From NCBI GenBank assembly GCA_024704765.1, contig JAKMXF010000077.1:449220-513219 (forward strand): 64,000 nucleotides of DNA, read 5' to 3'. This DNA comes from Oopsacas minuta (taxonomy: Eukaryota > Porifera > Hexactinellida > Lyssacinosida > Leucopsacidae). Positions within the stretch are counted from its first letter, which is position 1. The number at the start of each line of letters is the position of its first letter. Below the pieces are notes generated by a model that had not been told where the DNA came from, ran no database searches, and saw only the letters and a program-made list of their open reading frames with translations. The translations under genes and the position numbers were made by a program. Positions 50,008-60,973 of the stretch are shown one piece after another.

Positions 50008-51589
50008 TGTATTGTGTTTAATATAATTCATGACTATACAGGACATTCATAATATATTTTGTTTCAGTAACGAATCCTAGTAACTAGGCAACGCATTAGT
50101 TATTGAAGAATTGTATCCCAAAATCTTGTATGAAGTATAATATTGTGATTCGGATATGTTGTATAGGAATGTGATAATATTATGTCAACTACAAAGAATA
50201 TATATATATATATTTAAACCTAAATTAGTGGATATCAATTATTCCACAGTCAAACAAAGCTGTAAAATTTCACTTACAATTCATGAAGTAAATAAAATAT
50301 TTCTGGATACTAATCAGGGCAATGGAAATGCTAAAGTAGATGTTAGTTTGGCAAGTAGAATAATTAGGAGAGAAAATTGTAATCGACTCATGATTTCCAA
50401 CGTTCTCAAAATATGTGAAGGACCACCATTTGAGGTGACCTCGGCTTGGATAAACAATGGACCACGATCAGTCCGAAAATATCTTGAACAACTAGTTCTT
50501 AAGCGTCAGGACAAAATTACAAGTTCTCGAATTCGCGTTTTTTGTACAACTCTAATACCTACATTCCAATTTTACCCATCGGTATCAGATCCAATTGCAG
50601 TAACAGTCAACTACATTGACCACATAGTAAATATCTTGAGACGTAGCATCACAGTCTATACAATCTATTGAAGAATCCCTAATGTAGCCACTCAAATAAT
50701 GGTTAAACATAGTGTAGATGGGTCGGAAAGTCACAGTGTGTGTAATCTTAGATCTCAAACAGCTCGTGATTGTTCATATTTTCTCTTGTTTAAGGTTGCT
50801 CCTCTTGTATTGAAAGATTGTCAAGGGGATTTTATCTAGTGTAATCATTACACAAATTCTAAATTCCTCAACCAGCCAATCACATTACTATCTCAATAGG
50901 AGAACATTGAAAGTGTCACTACTCTGATGAATTACTTGAATCTACAATTTGACGAACTCGTTTCTTCGAGAATATATGTGGACTTGCGAATACTAGTTTA
51001 GTTAAATATTACATCAACATAGTAACATCAGGGCTTAACATATCATAGTAACCAAAAGTATAGAATGGAATGTTGGTATTATTTTGGTTTCGTTGAACTT
51101 CGCTGAACAAATATTTATAGAATAGTTCTATTAGATAGTCTATCAGCGTGTATTATCCTGAATAGTGCGAGAAATTTCGAGGAACTTCTGTTCCCAACAA
51201 AATACGTTCGCATTATTCATATTATATAACCAATAATTATGCTGTATTATCACAAAGTTTAAGTAGATCAAATTAATGAAAATTCACATAAATTTGGTTT
51301 GAGCTGTGAAAGTACCATTAGAACTACACCTAGTATGAGTTTGATAGCATTCTCAAGGTTGAAATCATATTTATAGGAATTTTAGTTGGGTAAACAACAA
51401 AATTATTTCAAAGGCCCGAAAATCAACATAATTTGGTGAGACTTTGTGATAGTACAACATCAATGTAAGTTAATTCAGATAACAAGTAATTGTAGATTTG
51501 GATACACCTACATATTTCTAATCATTCTCAATATATACATTGACAAGATTGAAATATGAAAATTTCCCCTACTGGGAAGCGAATAACCC
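50008..51589 (+). repeat. Left arm of a large inverted repeat
   Basis: This arm pairs with 56434-58014 on the opposite strand. Over most of its length, left position x pairs with 108022 minus x without any indel, and from about 50093 to 51565 I found no mismatch by eye. A single base differs in a C run at 51566-51569. Outside 50093 identity drops to roughly 80% (for example CGAATCCTAG against CGAATCCAAG) and homology fades near 50008. The inner edge is sharp, at GAATAACCC. The arm carries a 171-codon frame pointing inward. Confidence 0.95.
50156..50671 (+). CDS. Unrecognised 171-codon ORF in the left inverted-repeat arm
   Basis: The frame starts MLYRNVIILCQLQR and passes through a TATATA run (codons about 15-20) before a region with more normal composition. 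Segments include LTIHEVNKIFLDTNQGNGNA, NCNRLMISNVLKICEGPPFE, SAWINNGPRSVRKYLEQLVL and KRQDKITSSRIRVF. The predicted protein is mixed-charge, probably soluble and partly helical, with no signal peptide beyond the weak hydrophobic start and no motif I know. The true start could be a later methionine. An identical copy lies at 57351-57866 on the other strand. It may be the gene of an undescribed element, an exon, or a relic kept identical only because the arms are identical. Confidence 0.35.
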   Translation: MLYRNVIILCQLQRIYIYIFKPKLVDINYSTVKQSCKISLTIHEVNKIFLDTNQGNGNAKVDVSLASRIIRRENCNRLMISNVLKICEGPPFEVTSAWINNGPRSVRKYLEQLVLKRQDKITSSRIRVFCTTLIPTFQFYPSVSDPIAVTVNYIDHIVNILRRSITVYTIY

Positions 51590-52654
51590 GATGTGATATA
51601 GCAGGATGGTGTATTTTGGAGAAGATGTTAGTTTAATTTAAAAAATGAGTAGTTTTCCACCCAACTATGATGGATCATGTTTTACACAACATGTCGCAAC
51701 CTGGAATGAACAAATATTGAAGTGAAATCATATTGCAATTCATAGTTAAATAGAAATTACAAAACCCAAATAATTGATCGAATGCGTGTACATCTATAAT
51801 AATGTAAAATATAAATACAAAAACATGTATTATTCTCTTTTTATACTATAAATTAATGCAATTCCTAGTTAACCAAGTTACAAAGAATAGTAGTTTTCAA
51901 GCAAAAAATTGATAAAATGCATCTTCCCCCCTTAAAAACAAAATTACGCATAAATATTCCCTATTATTGACAATAATTCATTTTATCATAGTTTACCGAA
52001 TGAATACACTAGTGCACCTGATGGACAGAAGTAATGTACCTAATAGATATATCTATAGTGCATATAGTACAGTAAATTTGTTCAATAAGGATGTCTACTG
52101 ATTTATACATATGTCATATACTATTTGTAGTTAGCCAAATATTTCTCAGTATGATGCTCTTTCATGGTGTCTATTTCCATTGGAAATGTTCGCCTGATCA
52201 TATGCAATCCAAGGATCTCAGTTAACACCGCTTGTCTTCATCCATATTATCTTCGCACTATTTCAGTTTCACACAGAATTATACAAGATCATCTCAGTTT
52301 CAAGGATAGTATAGGAGAAAATTTAGTTTTATGATTCCAGAAAATATATTCGCTATCACTTCGATTCCACATTGATCATAGTATTGATAGCTATTTACAC
52401 TATCATATTCCAATGGGAATTCTGTATAACACTAGTGAATAAGTATGTCAAATGAGTCACACTGGTCGAAGTCCTTTCTAATGTAGTTACCAATAAGCGA
52501 CACGAATATTCTGACAATCAATGTTAAAGGTATTTACATTCACATTATTGGCATCACTTAGCCGTGGCAAGAATTTGACAGAGGAACCTTCCAGACTATG
52601 TTATTAGCATTGGTGCTAACTGTGCTTTCCACCACAATCATAGTACTAGTAGCA

Positions 52655-53455
52655 ATATTTAATAGTAGTATATCACTGCATGATTCACTGGTATGCTTTT
52701 GCATCTAAAACACAAGACTTAAAACTAGTTCTTGATGATTTTGTCACAATGGTCAATTTTATCAAGTCCAGTGCTCTGAATACGCAGCTCTCCTGCCTAT
52801 TGTTTCAATAATCAGATATCGAAAGGGAGACATCATTGCTCTATACCGAAGTTCGTTGGCCTTCACGGATGAACATCATGTCTCGAGTGCTGAATTCTTT
52901 AATCGCGACAGCAGAGAGAAGGCAAGAATATTTTTGATAAACCCATCCACCAAAAATGGGTAATGTAACACGCTTTAATAATGATATATTTTCCAGTCTC
53001 AACCTAACAAATCCCTCCAAGGACGGTTCAACACCGTGATTGATTTTGTGGACAAGATTCGGGAATTACACATGAAGTTAGAACTCAATGATGTCAAAGC
53101 ATATGTGGGAAGGTTAGTGAATTTTTTAGAGTATCTCAGGAACTCTTGAGGAAGAAGCTACACCTGATCCAGATATAGTTGAGTTTGAAAGGCTCATCTT
53201 ACTACTTTCAGTATTGAATTACGATCCTACTTACCAGATATGATCGAGAGAAATATGAAAATGATTCGAAATCAATTAAATTGTGATGTAAACTCTAGGA
53301 ACAGAGCAGTGAAATCCTTATTGATGTTTACCAGTACGTTTCTTTGTGAACAGGATTTTCAGAATTATTGAAGATCAAAATTATGCCCAGAGCGAGATTA
53401 TCTGTGTAAACTGATCTTCGTCTTGCACTCTCAAAAACGGTTCCAGGGAATCAAT
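52655..53455 (+). pseudogene. hAT transposase remnant, ZBED5-like, C-terminal half
   Basis: Plus-strand blocks in family order but in shifting frames: HCMIHWYAFASKTQDLKL (about 52672-52725), LLYTEVRWPSRMNIMSRVLN (about 52834-52893), SLQGRFNTVIDFVDKIREL (about 53010-53070), then STFLCEQDFQ (about 53331-53361) and TDLRLALSKTVPG (about 53411-53449). These match the HCxIHRxALASK, LxTEVRWLSRGxVLxRVFEL, LQGRxxxxxDFxDK, TxYLCEAGFS and DLRLALxK blocks of ZBED5/SCAND3-like proteins. Stops and frameshifts throughout mean it is inactive. The N-terminal BED fingers and the element ends were not found. It lies wholly within the inverted-repeat spacer. Confidence 0.65.
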
Positions 53456-53826
53456 ACCTTAGTAGCGAACATGCATGGTTCATAACTCCCACAAATAAAT
53501 TCTAAATTATTTGAACTAGTTAATAAGCAACATTAGTAGCAATTTTCAAAAACTTGGTAAAGGACTCAAAATCTATCTATACCACTAGAAGGAATTAATC
53601 TGTAGGGATGTGTGTATACGGAGGTATACCAACGGACCTTCGATGCTTGTTCGCTGCGTGACGGCTTATTACTCCAGTTACCTTAAATATATTTGCCAGC
53701 CGAATATTAGTTTTGATCACGGTAAAAAAATCTTAATTTCCTAAATTTCGATATTTTTGAGAATTTCACGATCTTTGAATCACAAAATGACCTGATTATT
53801 ATATATGAGCAACGTATTATCTCCAG

Positions 53827-54040
53827 GATTACCACAGAAGGCCAATAAATGTAATTTGAATGGACCATTGATGATAACAATAAAATTTACCCAAGATATT
53901 ATCCTGGAAGTAAGTGGGGCAGAGTATAATACCAGGTCGCGTAGCGACGTAAACCATCCACAATTTAGCAATTAAATTATTGAGCTAACCTGACGCACAA
54001 GCCAGTCGCTCAGCAACCTAGCAAACGAAGCCTACTAGGA
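53827..54040 (+). repeat. Dispersed repeat family D, copy 1
   Basis: Aligns in the same orientation with 62897-63110. It starts with GATTACCACAGAAGGCC, then AATTTGAATGGACCATTGAT, and ends with TCAGCAACCTAGCAAACGAA, which parallels TGACCTAGCAAGCGTAGCGC in the other copy. A third short match lies near 16750-16792 in reverse. Diverged and non-coding. The class is unknown. Confidence 0.5.
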
Positions 54041-55403
54041 TAGTCTAAAATCAGGTTTTAAGGGTCACACACAGTACACCCCATAAGAGAGTTACGCAAA
54101 GGATATTATACAACTGATGACAATGGAACATAAATTTGAGAAGCTATACTGATGCTTCGGCAAAATATATGTTTGTGTTGAGAACAGATTTAAGTTGAAA
54201 AATTTGTGATAGTAACTCTTTTCCTATACTGATTTGAATTATATTTCTATCGACCAATACTGGTATCAATGGTCCCAAAAAGCGAAATTGGGAAAATGTT
54301 TATGTAATTTGGGTACTTATTCTAGGCTGTCATACCAACATGTATGAATCTCTAGCTTCTTTTTCATGTGGATTAGGGTTAAAAGAGTACGAGATATAAT
54401 TATCGGGTTGAGAACAGCTTGTATTCTGGCGTTCAATATTGTCGGATTCCTGATTTTCTTAATCTGGAGTTGAATGCTCTTAGATTTTCCCCTCCAAGTG
54501 TTCAATACTGTCTATGATGAGGTCTGGTGAAGCGAAAGTCTTGCATCTACTAGACTTGTATTTCTAATCTGGGGTCCACAACTTGTAGTATGGTTAATGG
54601 GATGGGGTCCACATAAATTGAGTAGATGCCCATAGCCAAAAAACTTGGAAACTGAACTAGAATGTATTGATATTGAGCTATACTTGTGGTATTATCGTCG
54701 CTGACTATATATTTATCTTTGAAATTATTCTCAATCACAATATAACTACCAGTATAAATAGTATGTCTTTATCATAAGGATATGCACAATAAATACAACA
54801 TTATCCGTGAATTAATGGAAATTATCTATTTATTATGTTAAATAATCACTTGAACACTATCTTTATCTCAAAACGGCTTACGCATACAATTATTCGTTTC
54901 ATCGGTTGACCCATCCCTGGCAAAAAAACGCATGTTCTTGTTAGGCCTTATGTAGAGTAGGCTATGTCAATCCTATAAATCAGGATAGGGCAAATCGACC
55001 CTCTCCTAGTCTGGGTGCTATCAAGGAGTGATAAATCACGCTAAGCTGCCAGTCCTAAAAGATAATAATATCAAAACATAGACTAGGTATGTTCGGGATA
55101 TAAAAATCGGAAATAATATTTACAACCTTAGGGGCAACAAAATCATGAAATTTAGGGCTGGTCTCATGGGCTAATACTTATAGTTTCTAACTGCTGAATT
55201 GTATGAAGATAATAAGGACCTCTCAGCACTGATTTGCAGATTTATGATACCAAGTTAGCATAAGGTGAATTTCTACTTTGTAGTTCTTAGTTTCAGCATT
55301 GTCAGTGGCACATTGATTTGGTATTGTTTATTTGAAGTATGCAAATGCCTAGGACCCGTATCCCTAGTGCATTCTGTGGTATAGGAGTACAGTTAATCCT
55401 CCG

Positions 55404-55745
55404 CTAGTACAGGCTTCCTACAGGGATGATCTTCAGATCCCTCATGGCGAGGAAAGACGTTACCCTGGGGATATGGTGTGTCTTAATCGATGCATCCATG
55501 GCACGGTGGGCAATACCATTTGGTAAATCGTGCATCAAGCATACTGGCTCCTCGACATTAATTTGTTCTATTTCAAGCTTGAGCGTACTCATGTTGGTTT
55601 ATGTGTTACCTCGTTTGATATTCTCCATTTCAAGTGAGTCGATATGTGTTTTGGTTATATTTGTTCTCGCTGAGATTAGGAGTATAGCGACCTTTGTGTA
55701 GGATTTTCCCCTTAGATTAGAGGTCTTCAAGTAGGTGACTTGGGT
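55404..55745 (-). pseudogene. Possible BEL/Pao-type retrotransposon protease remnant
   Basis: On the minus strand a frame runs from about 55745, interrupted by one stop near 55598, to 55404. It includes KSYTKVAILLISARTNITKT, which resembles the aspartyl-protease block with ALLDSGAxxxxI, except that the catalytic DSG is not preserved. About 35 codons later, LEIEQINVEEPVCLMHDLPN resembles the later part of that domain. The codon composition is more coding-like than that of the neighbouring sequence. No reverse transcriptase, integrase or long terminal repeats were found. The call rests on weak pattern similarity only, and an unrelated exon or relic is equally possible. Confidence 0.2.
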
Positions 55746-56433
55746 GGTGGCTTGAGGGTTTGGTGTTAGAGGAACCCGTGTATGCCTCTGGTTCTCAAAG
55801 CACCAAACGCTCCTACTAGTTGGGCTTTTCCACTGTTCATGTGTTTCTACTGAAGCGCCTTCAGTGTCAGCCTCCTATATCACATGTGAGGGATATTATT
55901 ACTCACCGGAATGAAATTTTAAAAGTTTCGCCTGTAGGGCTAATTTGTGTATCGGTGGCTGCTATTGTGGATAAGTCATTTGTATGTCTAACTACTGGAA
56001 CATTTGTCCATAGGATGTTAAATGTCGCTCCATTGTTTGGTACATGCATCATGGAATTAATCTAGGAACTCGGCTATCAAATCTTCGGAGCCTTCCAGCG
56101 GCATGGAAATTTATTTGATTTATTTAAAGAATATCGCCATATTGAGAAGAAGAATTCATGATGTAATTCTCTCATCATTCGATTATCGAAAATTGAAACT
56201 TTCTGAGACTGCTCAGCAAATATATAGAATCAAAGCCTTCTTAGATAATGTGCGACTCATAATTTTTGGACTCTGGATAAGAGTATGATAAATGAAATTA
56301 CATAAGGGAAAGTTTTGTTTCGGTATTATATAAATTGTGCACGCTAACCCGGATAGATAGATAGATAAATTATTGGAACTAAACAACACAAAATTATATA
56401 CATATAATCATTTCCAGGGTGAAATGACACAAA

Positions 56434-58014
56434 GGGTTATTCGCTTCCCAGTAGGGAAATTTTCATATTTCAATCTTGTCAATGTATATATTGAGAATGA
56501 TTAGAAATATGTAGGTGTATCCAAATCTACAATTACTTGTTATCTGAATTAACTTACATTGATGTTGTACTATCACAAAGTCTCACCAAATTATGTTGAT
56601 TTTCGGGCCTTTGAAATAATTTTGTTGTTTACCCAACTAAAATTCCTATAAATATGATTTCAACCTTGAGAATGCTATCAAACTCATACTAGGTGTAGTT
56701 CTAATGGTACTTTCACAGCTCAAACCAAATTTATGTGAATTTTCATTAATTTGATCTACTTAAACTTTGTGATAATACAGCATAATTATTGGTTATATAA
56801 TATGAATAATGCGAACGTATTTTGTTGGGAACAGAAGTTCCTCGAAATTTCTCGCACTATTCAGGATAATACACGCTGATAGACTATCTAATAGAACTAT
56901 TCTATAAATATTTGTTCAGCGAAGTTCAACGAAACCAAAATAATACCAACATTCCATTCTATACTTTTGGTTACTATGATATGTTAAGCCCTGATGTTAC
57001 TATGTTGATGTAATATTTAACTAAACTAGTATTCGCAAGTCCACATATATTCTCGAAGAAACGAGTTCGTCAAATTGTAGATTCAAGTAATTCATCAGAG
57101 TAGTGACACTTTCAATGTTCTCCTATTGAGATAGTAATGTGATTGGCTGGTTGAGGAATTTAGAATTTGTGTAATGATTACACTAGATAAAATCCCCTTG
57201 ACAATCTTTCAATACAAGAGGAGCAACCTTAAACAAGAGAAAATATGAACAATCACGAGCTGTTTGAGATCTAAGATTACACACACTGTGACTTTCCGAC
57301 CCATCTACACTATGTTTAACCATTATTTGAGTGGCTACATTAGGGATTCTTCAATAGATTGTATAGACTGTGATGCTACGTCTCAAGATATTTACTATGT
57401 GGTCAATGTAGTTGACTGTTACTGCAATTGGATCTGATACCGATGGGTAAAATTGGAATGTAGGTATTAGAGTTGTACAAAAAACGCGAATTCGAGAACT
57501 TGTAATTTTGTCCTGACGCTTAAGAACTAGTTGTTCAAGATATTTTCGGACTGATCGTGGTCCATTGTTTATCCAAGCCGAGGTCACCTCAAATGGTGGT
57601 CCTTCACATATTTTGAGAACGTTGGAAATCATGAGTCGATTACAATTTTCTCTCCTAATTATTCTACTTGCCAAACTGACATCTACTTTAGCATTTCCAT
57701 TGCCCTGATTAGTATCCAGAAATATTTTATTTACTTCATGAATTGTAAGTGAAATTTTACAGCTTTGTTTGACTGTGGAATAATTGATATCCACTAATTT
57801 AGGTTTAAATATATATATATATATTCTTTGTAGTTGACATAATATTATCACATTCCTATACAACATATCCGAATCACAATATTATACTTCATACAAGATT
57901 TTGGGATACAATTCTTCAATAACTAATGCATTGCCTAGTTACTTGGATTCGTTATTGAAACAAGATATATAATGAATATCTCATATAGTCATGAATTATA
58001 TGAAACGAAATAAA
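56434..58014 (-). repeat. Right arm of a large inverted repeat
   Basis: Mirror of 50008-51589. The inner edge is at GGGTTATTC (56434) and the apparently identical core extends to about 57929. Beyond this, identity drops to about 80% and fades near 58014. Just outside, at 58141, the Tc1-like element begins. No clear target duplication was seen outside the two arms. Confidence 0.95.
57351..57866 (-). CDS. Unrecognised 171-codon ORF in the right inverted-repeat arm
   Basis: Residue for residue the same predicted product as the ORF at 50156-50671, in mirror orientation, also pointing toward the spacer. Because the arms appear identical at the DNA level here, protein identity alone does not show selection on the frame. 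No recognised domain. The mixed composition and a continuous stretch of about 150 sensible codons after the TATATA run make it more than random, but not proven. Confidence 0.35.
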   Translation of the reverse strand: MLYRNVIILCQLQRIYIYIFKPKLVDINYSTVKQSCKISLTIHEVNKIFLDTNQGNGNAKVDVSLASRIIRRENCNRLMISNVLKICEGPPFEVTSAWINNGPRSVRKYLEQLVLKRQDKITSSRIRVFCTTLIPTFQFYPSVSDPIAVTVNYIDHIVNILRRSITVYTIY

Positions 58015-58140
58015 TTTCAAATTTTTATTTGCGTTCTTAGGGAGTGAAATTTGCTTCGAAGTGGTTGATTAGGCATTCTAATTGCTAGTACTTGTTTTCT
58101 TTGGTATTTACTATGGACATTATATTCTATTTCCTATGTA

Positions 58141-59474
58141 CAGGGTGGAAAGAAATTGATGCCCTAATATTATTCTCATCATAATGTGATAATTCTACAA
58201 TACATTATACTGTTTATTTCTAACATACCCACCCTTTTGTTTTATGCATAATTTCATCCTTTTTGGCATCTCAAATACTAAATTGTCCAATATTTCTGGT
58301 GAATTTAAGACCACGCCTGCTTGATGTGTTTTTCAGGATTGAAATATTGGTTGGAGTGTCCATCAGTTCAACCTCTTGCTTTACGATAGACCACAAATTT
58401 TCTATCGGGTTGAGATCAGGACAGTTATCTGGCCATTGACTCCTATGCCAAACTCAACTAAGTTGGAATTGTACCATTCTTGTGCTCTTTTGGCTGTATG
58501 TGCCGACGCACTATCCTGTTGGACAATGTACCGTCACATGTCTGGCAGCAACTTCCAGTTAAAATACCTTCTTGTTCTGGTTGGCGAAGTAAACTAGACA
58601 TCAATGACCCATTTAATATCTCTTTTACATAATATTCAGCTGTGATTATTTGGCCTTGTGGATGAAATGAAGTTCTGATCCAGCTCTCAACTACATTATA
58701 CCCCATACAAGGTTTCTTGAGGGAAATTTTATTCTTTCAGAGGGTAAAAGCTGAGATCGGTCATAAACCCAAATACGATCATTTGACCATTAGCATATGG
58801 ATATATCTCAAAGGGTGATTCGTCTGAAAACAATATCCGACACGAGTCTTCTATTTTCCAAGTTTTTCGATCTCGACAAAACTTTAGGCGAACGGACCAC
58901 TGTTTTTCAGTCATTTTCGGTTGTTTTTGAGGCTTGAAAGGAATTAATTTGAGTGTACTCCTTAAATACTTACGCACAGTTGTATGAGAAACTGCACAAC
59001 ACTTTAAGCGTAAACGTTTAGCTAATTTCCGTGTTGATTGATGTCTCTTGGAAATAGATTTTGCTATGACGATTTTTGCAACTTTTGTAAGTTTTGATTT
59101 ACGTCCACGTCCATGCATATTTTCTAGGGAACCTTCATTCTGATAACGGGTTAACCATTGTCGAATTGTACGAATATTCACACCTAACTTTCTGAAGCAC
59201 ATTTTTGAGTCATTCCCCCTAATACCATTCCTACAGCCCTGCTTCTTGCACATGAACTGGTTTCCCTAACCATGATTATCAGCTGAAATTTGGATAAACA
59301 AATCTGATAAATGATGTGAGTAAAATACGCTTCCTAAGCAAGAACAATATGTCAAATCAAATTACAAAGCGTATGGAATAAATAACTGATGTAATATGGT
59401 AATTATCAAACTTCAATATATTTTGGGTTCATAGTATAAATTAGGTCAGTAGGGCATCAATTTCTTTCTAGCTG
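58141..59474 (-). mobile_element. Tc1-like element, decayed (1334 bp)
   Basis: The ends are inverted repeats of about 26 bp. The left reads CAGGGTGGAAAGAAATTGAT and the right, read inward, CAGCTAGAAAGAAATTGATG. TA lies on both sides (58139-58140 and 59475-59476). The length and layout suit a Tc1-like element with a single transposase gene on the minus strand. Frameshifts in the gene mean the copy is inactive. Confidence 0.9.
58229..59273 (-). pseudogene. Tc1-like transposase pseudogene
   Basis: Minus-strand gene starting near 59273 (MVRETSSCARSRAVGMVLGG, then a frameshift). The DNA-binding part follows with GVNIRTIRQWLTRYQNEGSL, the GRGRKSKLT linker and VSHTTVRKYLR. The catalytic domain shows ILFSDESPFEI (first aspartate), IVQQDSASAHTAKRAQEWY (second aspartate) and, after another frameshift, NCPDLNPIENLWSIVKQEVE with the final glutamate. 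The second and third acidic residues lie about 36-37 codons apart, allowing for the frameshift, rather than the usual 34. At least two frameshifts and internal stops (for example at LLPDM-stop) make it inactive. The C-terminus runs to about 58229. Confidence 0.85.
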
Positions 59475-60206
59475 TATTTGTTCTAGTTTAGCGTATTTCA
59501 ATGGTATACTTGGTAAGATAATAAGCAGATAACATGAATGCCTGGATCCGAACCCCAGTATCTCTTACCGTTTTCGACTGTAATTTACCTGAATTTGAGA
59601 TAATATACATTGATTGATGCAATTCACCATGATATTCTCACTGAGTGAAATATAAATAATATATTCTGTATAAATAAGTTTGATCTTTAGGGCTTTGCTT
59701 CTGTAAACAAAATTCTTCAAACTTATAACAAAATACTTTCTCTTGGATTTATAGTAAATGCTATAACACAGGCTACGTACTCTAGCCCATTTGTACACAA
59801 ATTTAGCTGTACACAGGATTAGTATAAGTATAAAAATTTGCATTACAATGTTATTATCATATTTCTGAAAAAGCATTGAGGGTTGAAAACGCGCATTTTG
59901 CTTGAAAGTAGCTCCAAAACAATGGAAAAATTAGTATCACACAACTCTAGAAAATATTTTTGTCGAAAATAAGGAATTTCATTGATATCATTTGGTTAGA
60001 TAAAATGTAAAATTGATGGATAATCTATACAAGCTATGTCATCCAACTATTCCCATTTCGAAATGTCGTATGTTTGGCAAAAGGCCAATCTGTTGTAAAT
60101 AATGTTTCCTTTGTGAACATCAAATATACGATCCCAAGCGTTTCTTCGACTCCAGAATTATCATCAAATGATCTCAAGATGTTACAAAGTATACAATTTT
60201 AGTAAT

Positions 60207-60973
60207 CAGGGCCGTGGCAGTAAAGCAATATGCCAGGTCAAACCGGGGTAAATTTTCCAGACCTGGTTTTGACCATGTTACAGCCTGGGCACTAAAAATA
60301 GTGGCTACTTCAATAATATAGACAGTTGGTAACTATATGTATATAATCACATGGCAATAAATCGATAAGTATATTCGTAGATTCATAACTTATGTTTGTT
60401 GTATTAATTAACTATGCGGTTCGAAATGAAAACTATCAAAAGACTTTCAAAATTACTGTGCAATAATAATAGAATAATATTTTACTCGGTACATCCCATG
60501 AGTCAGAGAAAAGGACAACTAATTGGAAGCTGATATGTCTTTACTGGTCCGGAACCAGTTATGGCCAACTATAACTGGTAGGCCGTTGTCATAACGGATC
60601 TGGCCAGTTTTACTAGCCCCATAATATACCCCCACTAGAAGATACCGGGATTCTTTTAGGATATCCAGGTTATACCGCTTTGGAGTTAACTGGGCTTGCT
60701 CCCTCATATTAGAGTATATTTAAGGACGGAGGTATAATCTCAGCTGTTACACTGGACCAGTTGTAGTACCAATAACTGGTTCACCCTTGTCGAACAATCT
60801 TTCAGGATCAATATTGGCGCCCACTAATCTATCACTCAGTTGTATGTCTCTAAATAAGTTCAGGGTCAAATAACTGAATGGACCTCCAGAAAGAGCCTTC
60901 CATATAACCGGACCAGTTATTGCCAGAGGGCACAAATTATGGGCTGGAGTTGTTGTGCCGTGACGGAGCCCTG
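60207..60973. mobile_element. Possible non-autonomous hAT-type element
   Basis: The left end CAGGGCCGTGGCAGTAAAGC and the right end, read inward, CAGGGCTCCGTCACGGCACA form imperfect inverted repeats beginning CAGGGC, as in many hAT elements. No convincing 8-bp target duplication flanks them. Inside, the word ACCAGTTAT and its complement recur at least four times (about 60551, 60748, 60772 and 60911), a density suggesting subterminal binding-site repeats. The two 62-codon frames inside (60519-60707, 60747-60935) are best explained as chance. No transposase is present. Confidence 0.4.

Larger units (their letters stand above)
51590..56433. other. Spacer between the inverted-repeat arms
   Basis: A 4.84-kb single-copy region holding decayed, unrelated material: a ZBED5-like hAT remnant, a family D copy and a possible retrotransposon protease fragment, plus a short (GATA)n run near 56354-56370. 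No intact gene is present. Its contents look far older than the near-identical arms on each side, so the whole is not an obvious single autonomous transposon. Confidence 0.6.

Noticed and set aside
50008-58014. Reading the 8-kb inverted repeat as a complete Maverick/Polinton
   Set aside because: No DNA polymerase, integrase, ATPase or capsid sequence is found, the spacer is only 4.8 kb, and it holds unrelated dead elements.
59521-59590. GGTTCGGATCC-like box on the minus strand suggesting a tRNA or tRNA-derived SINE
   Set aside because: The T-arm folds, but the position that should be A58 is G, no A box lies at the right distance, and no acceptor stem can be formed.
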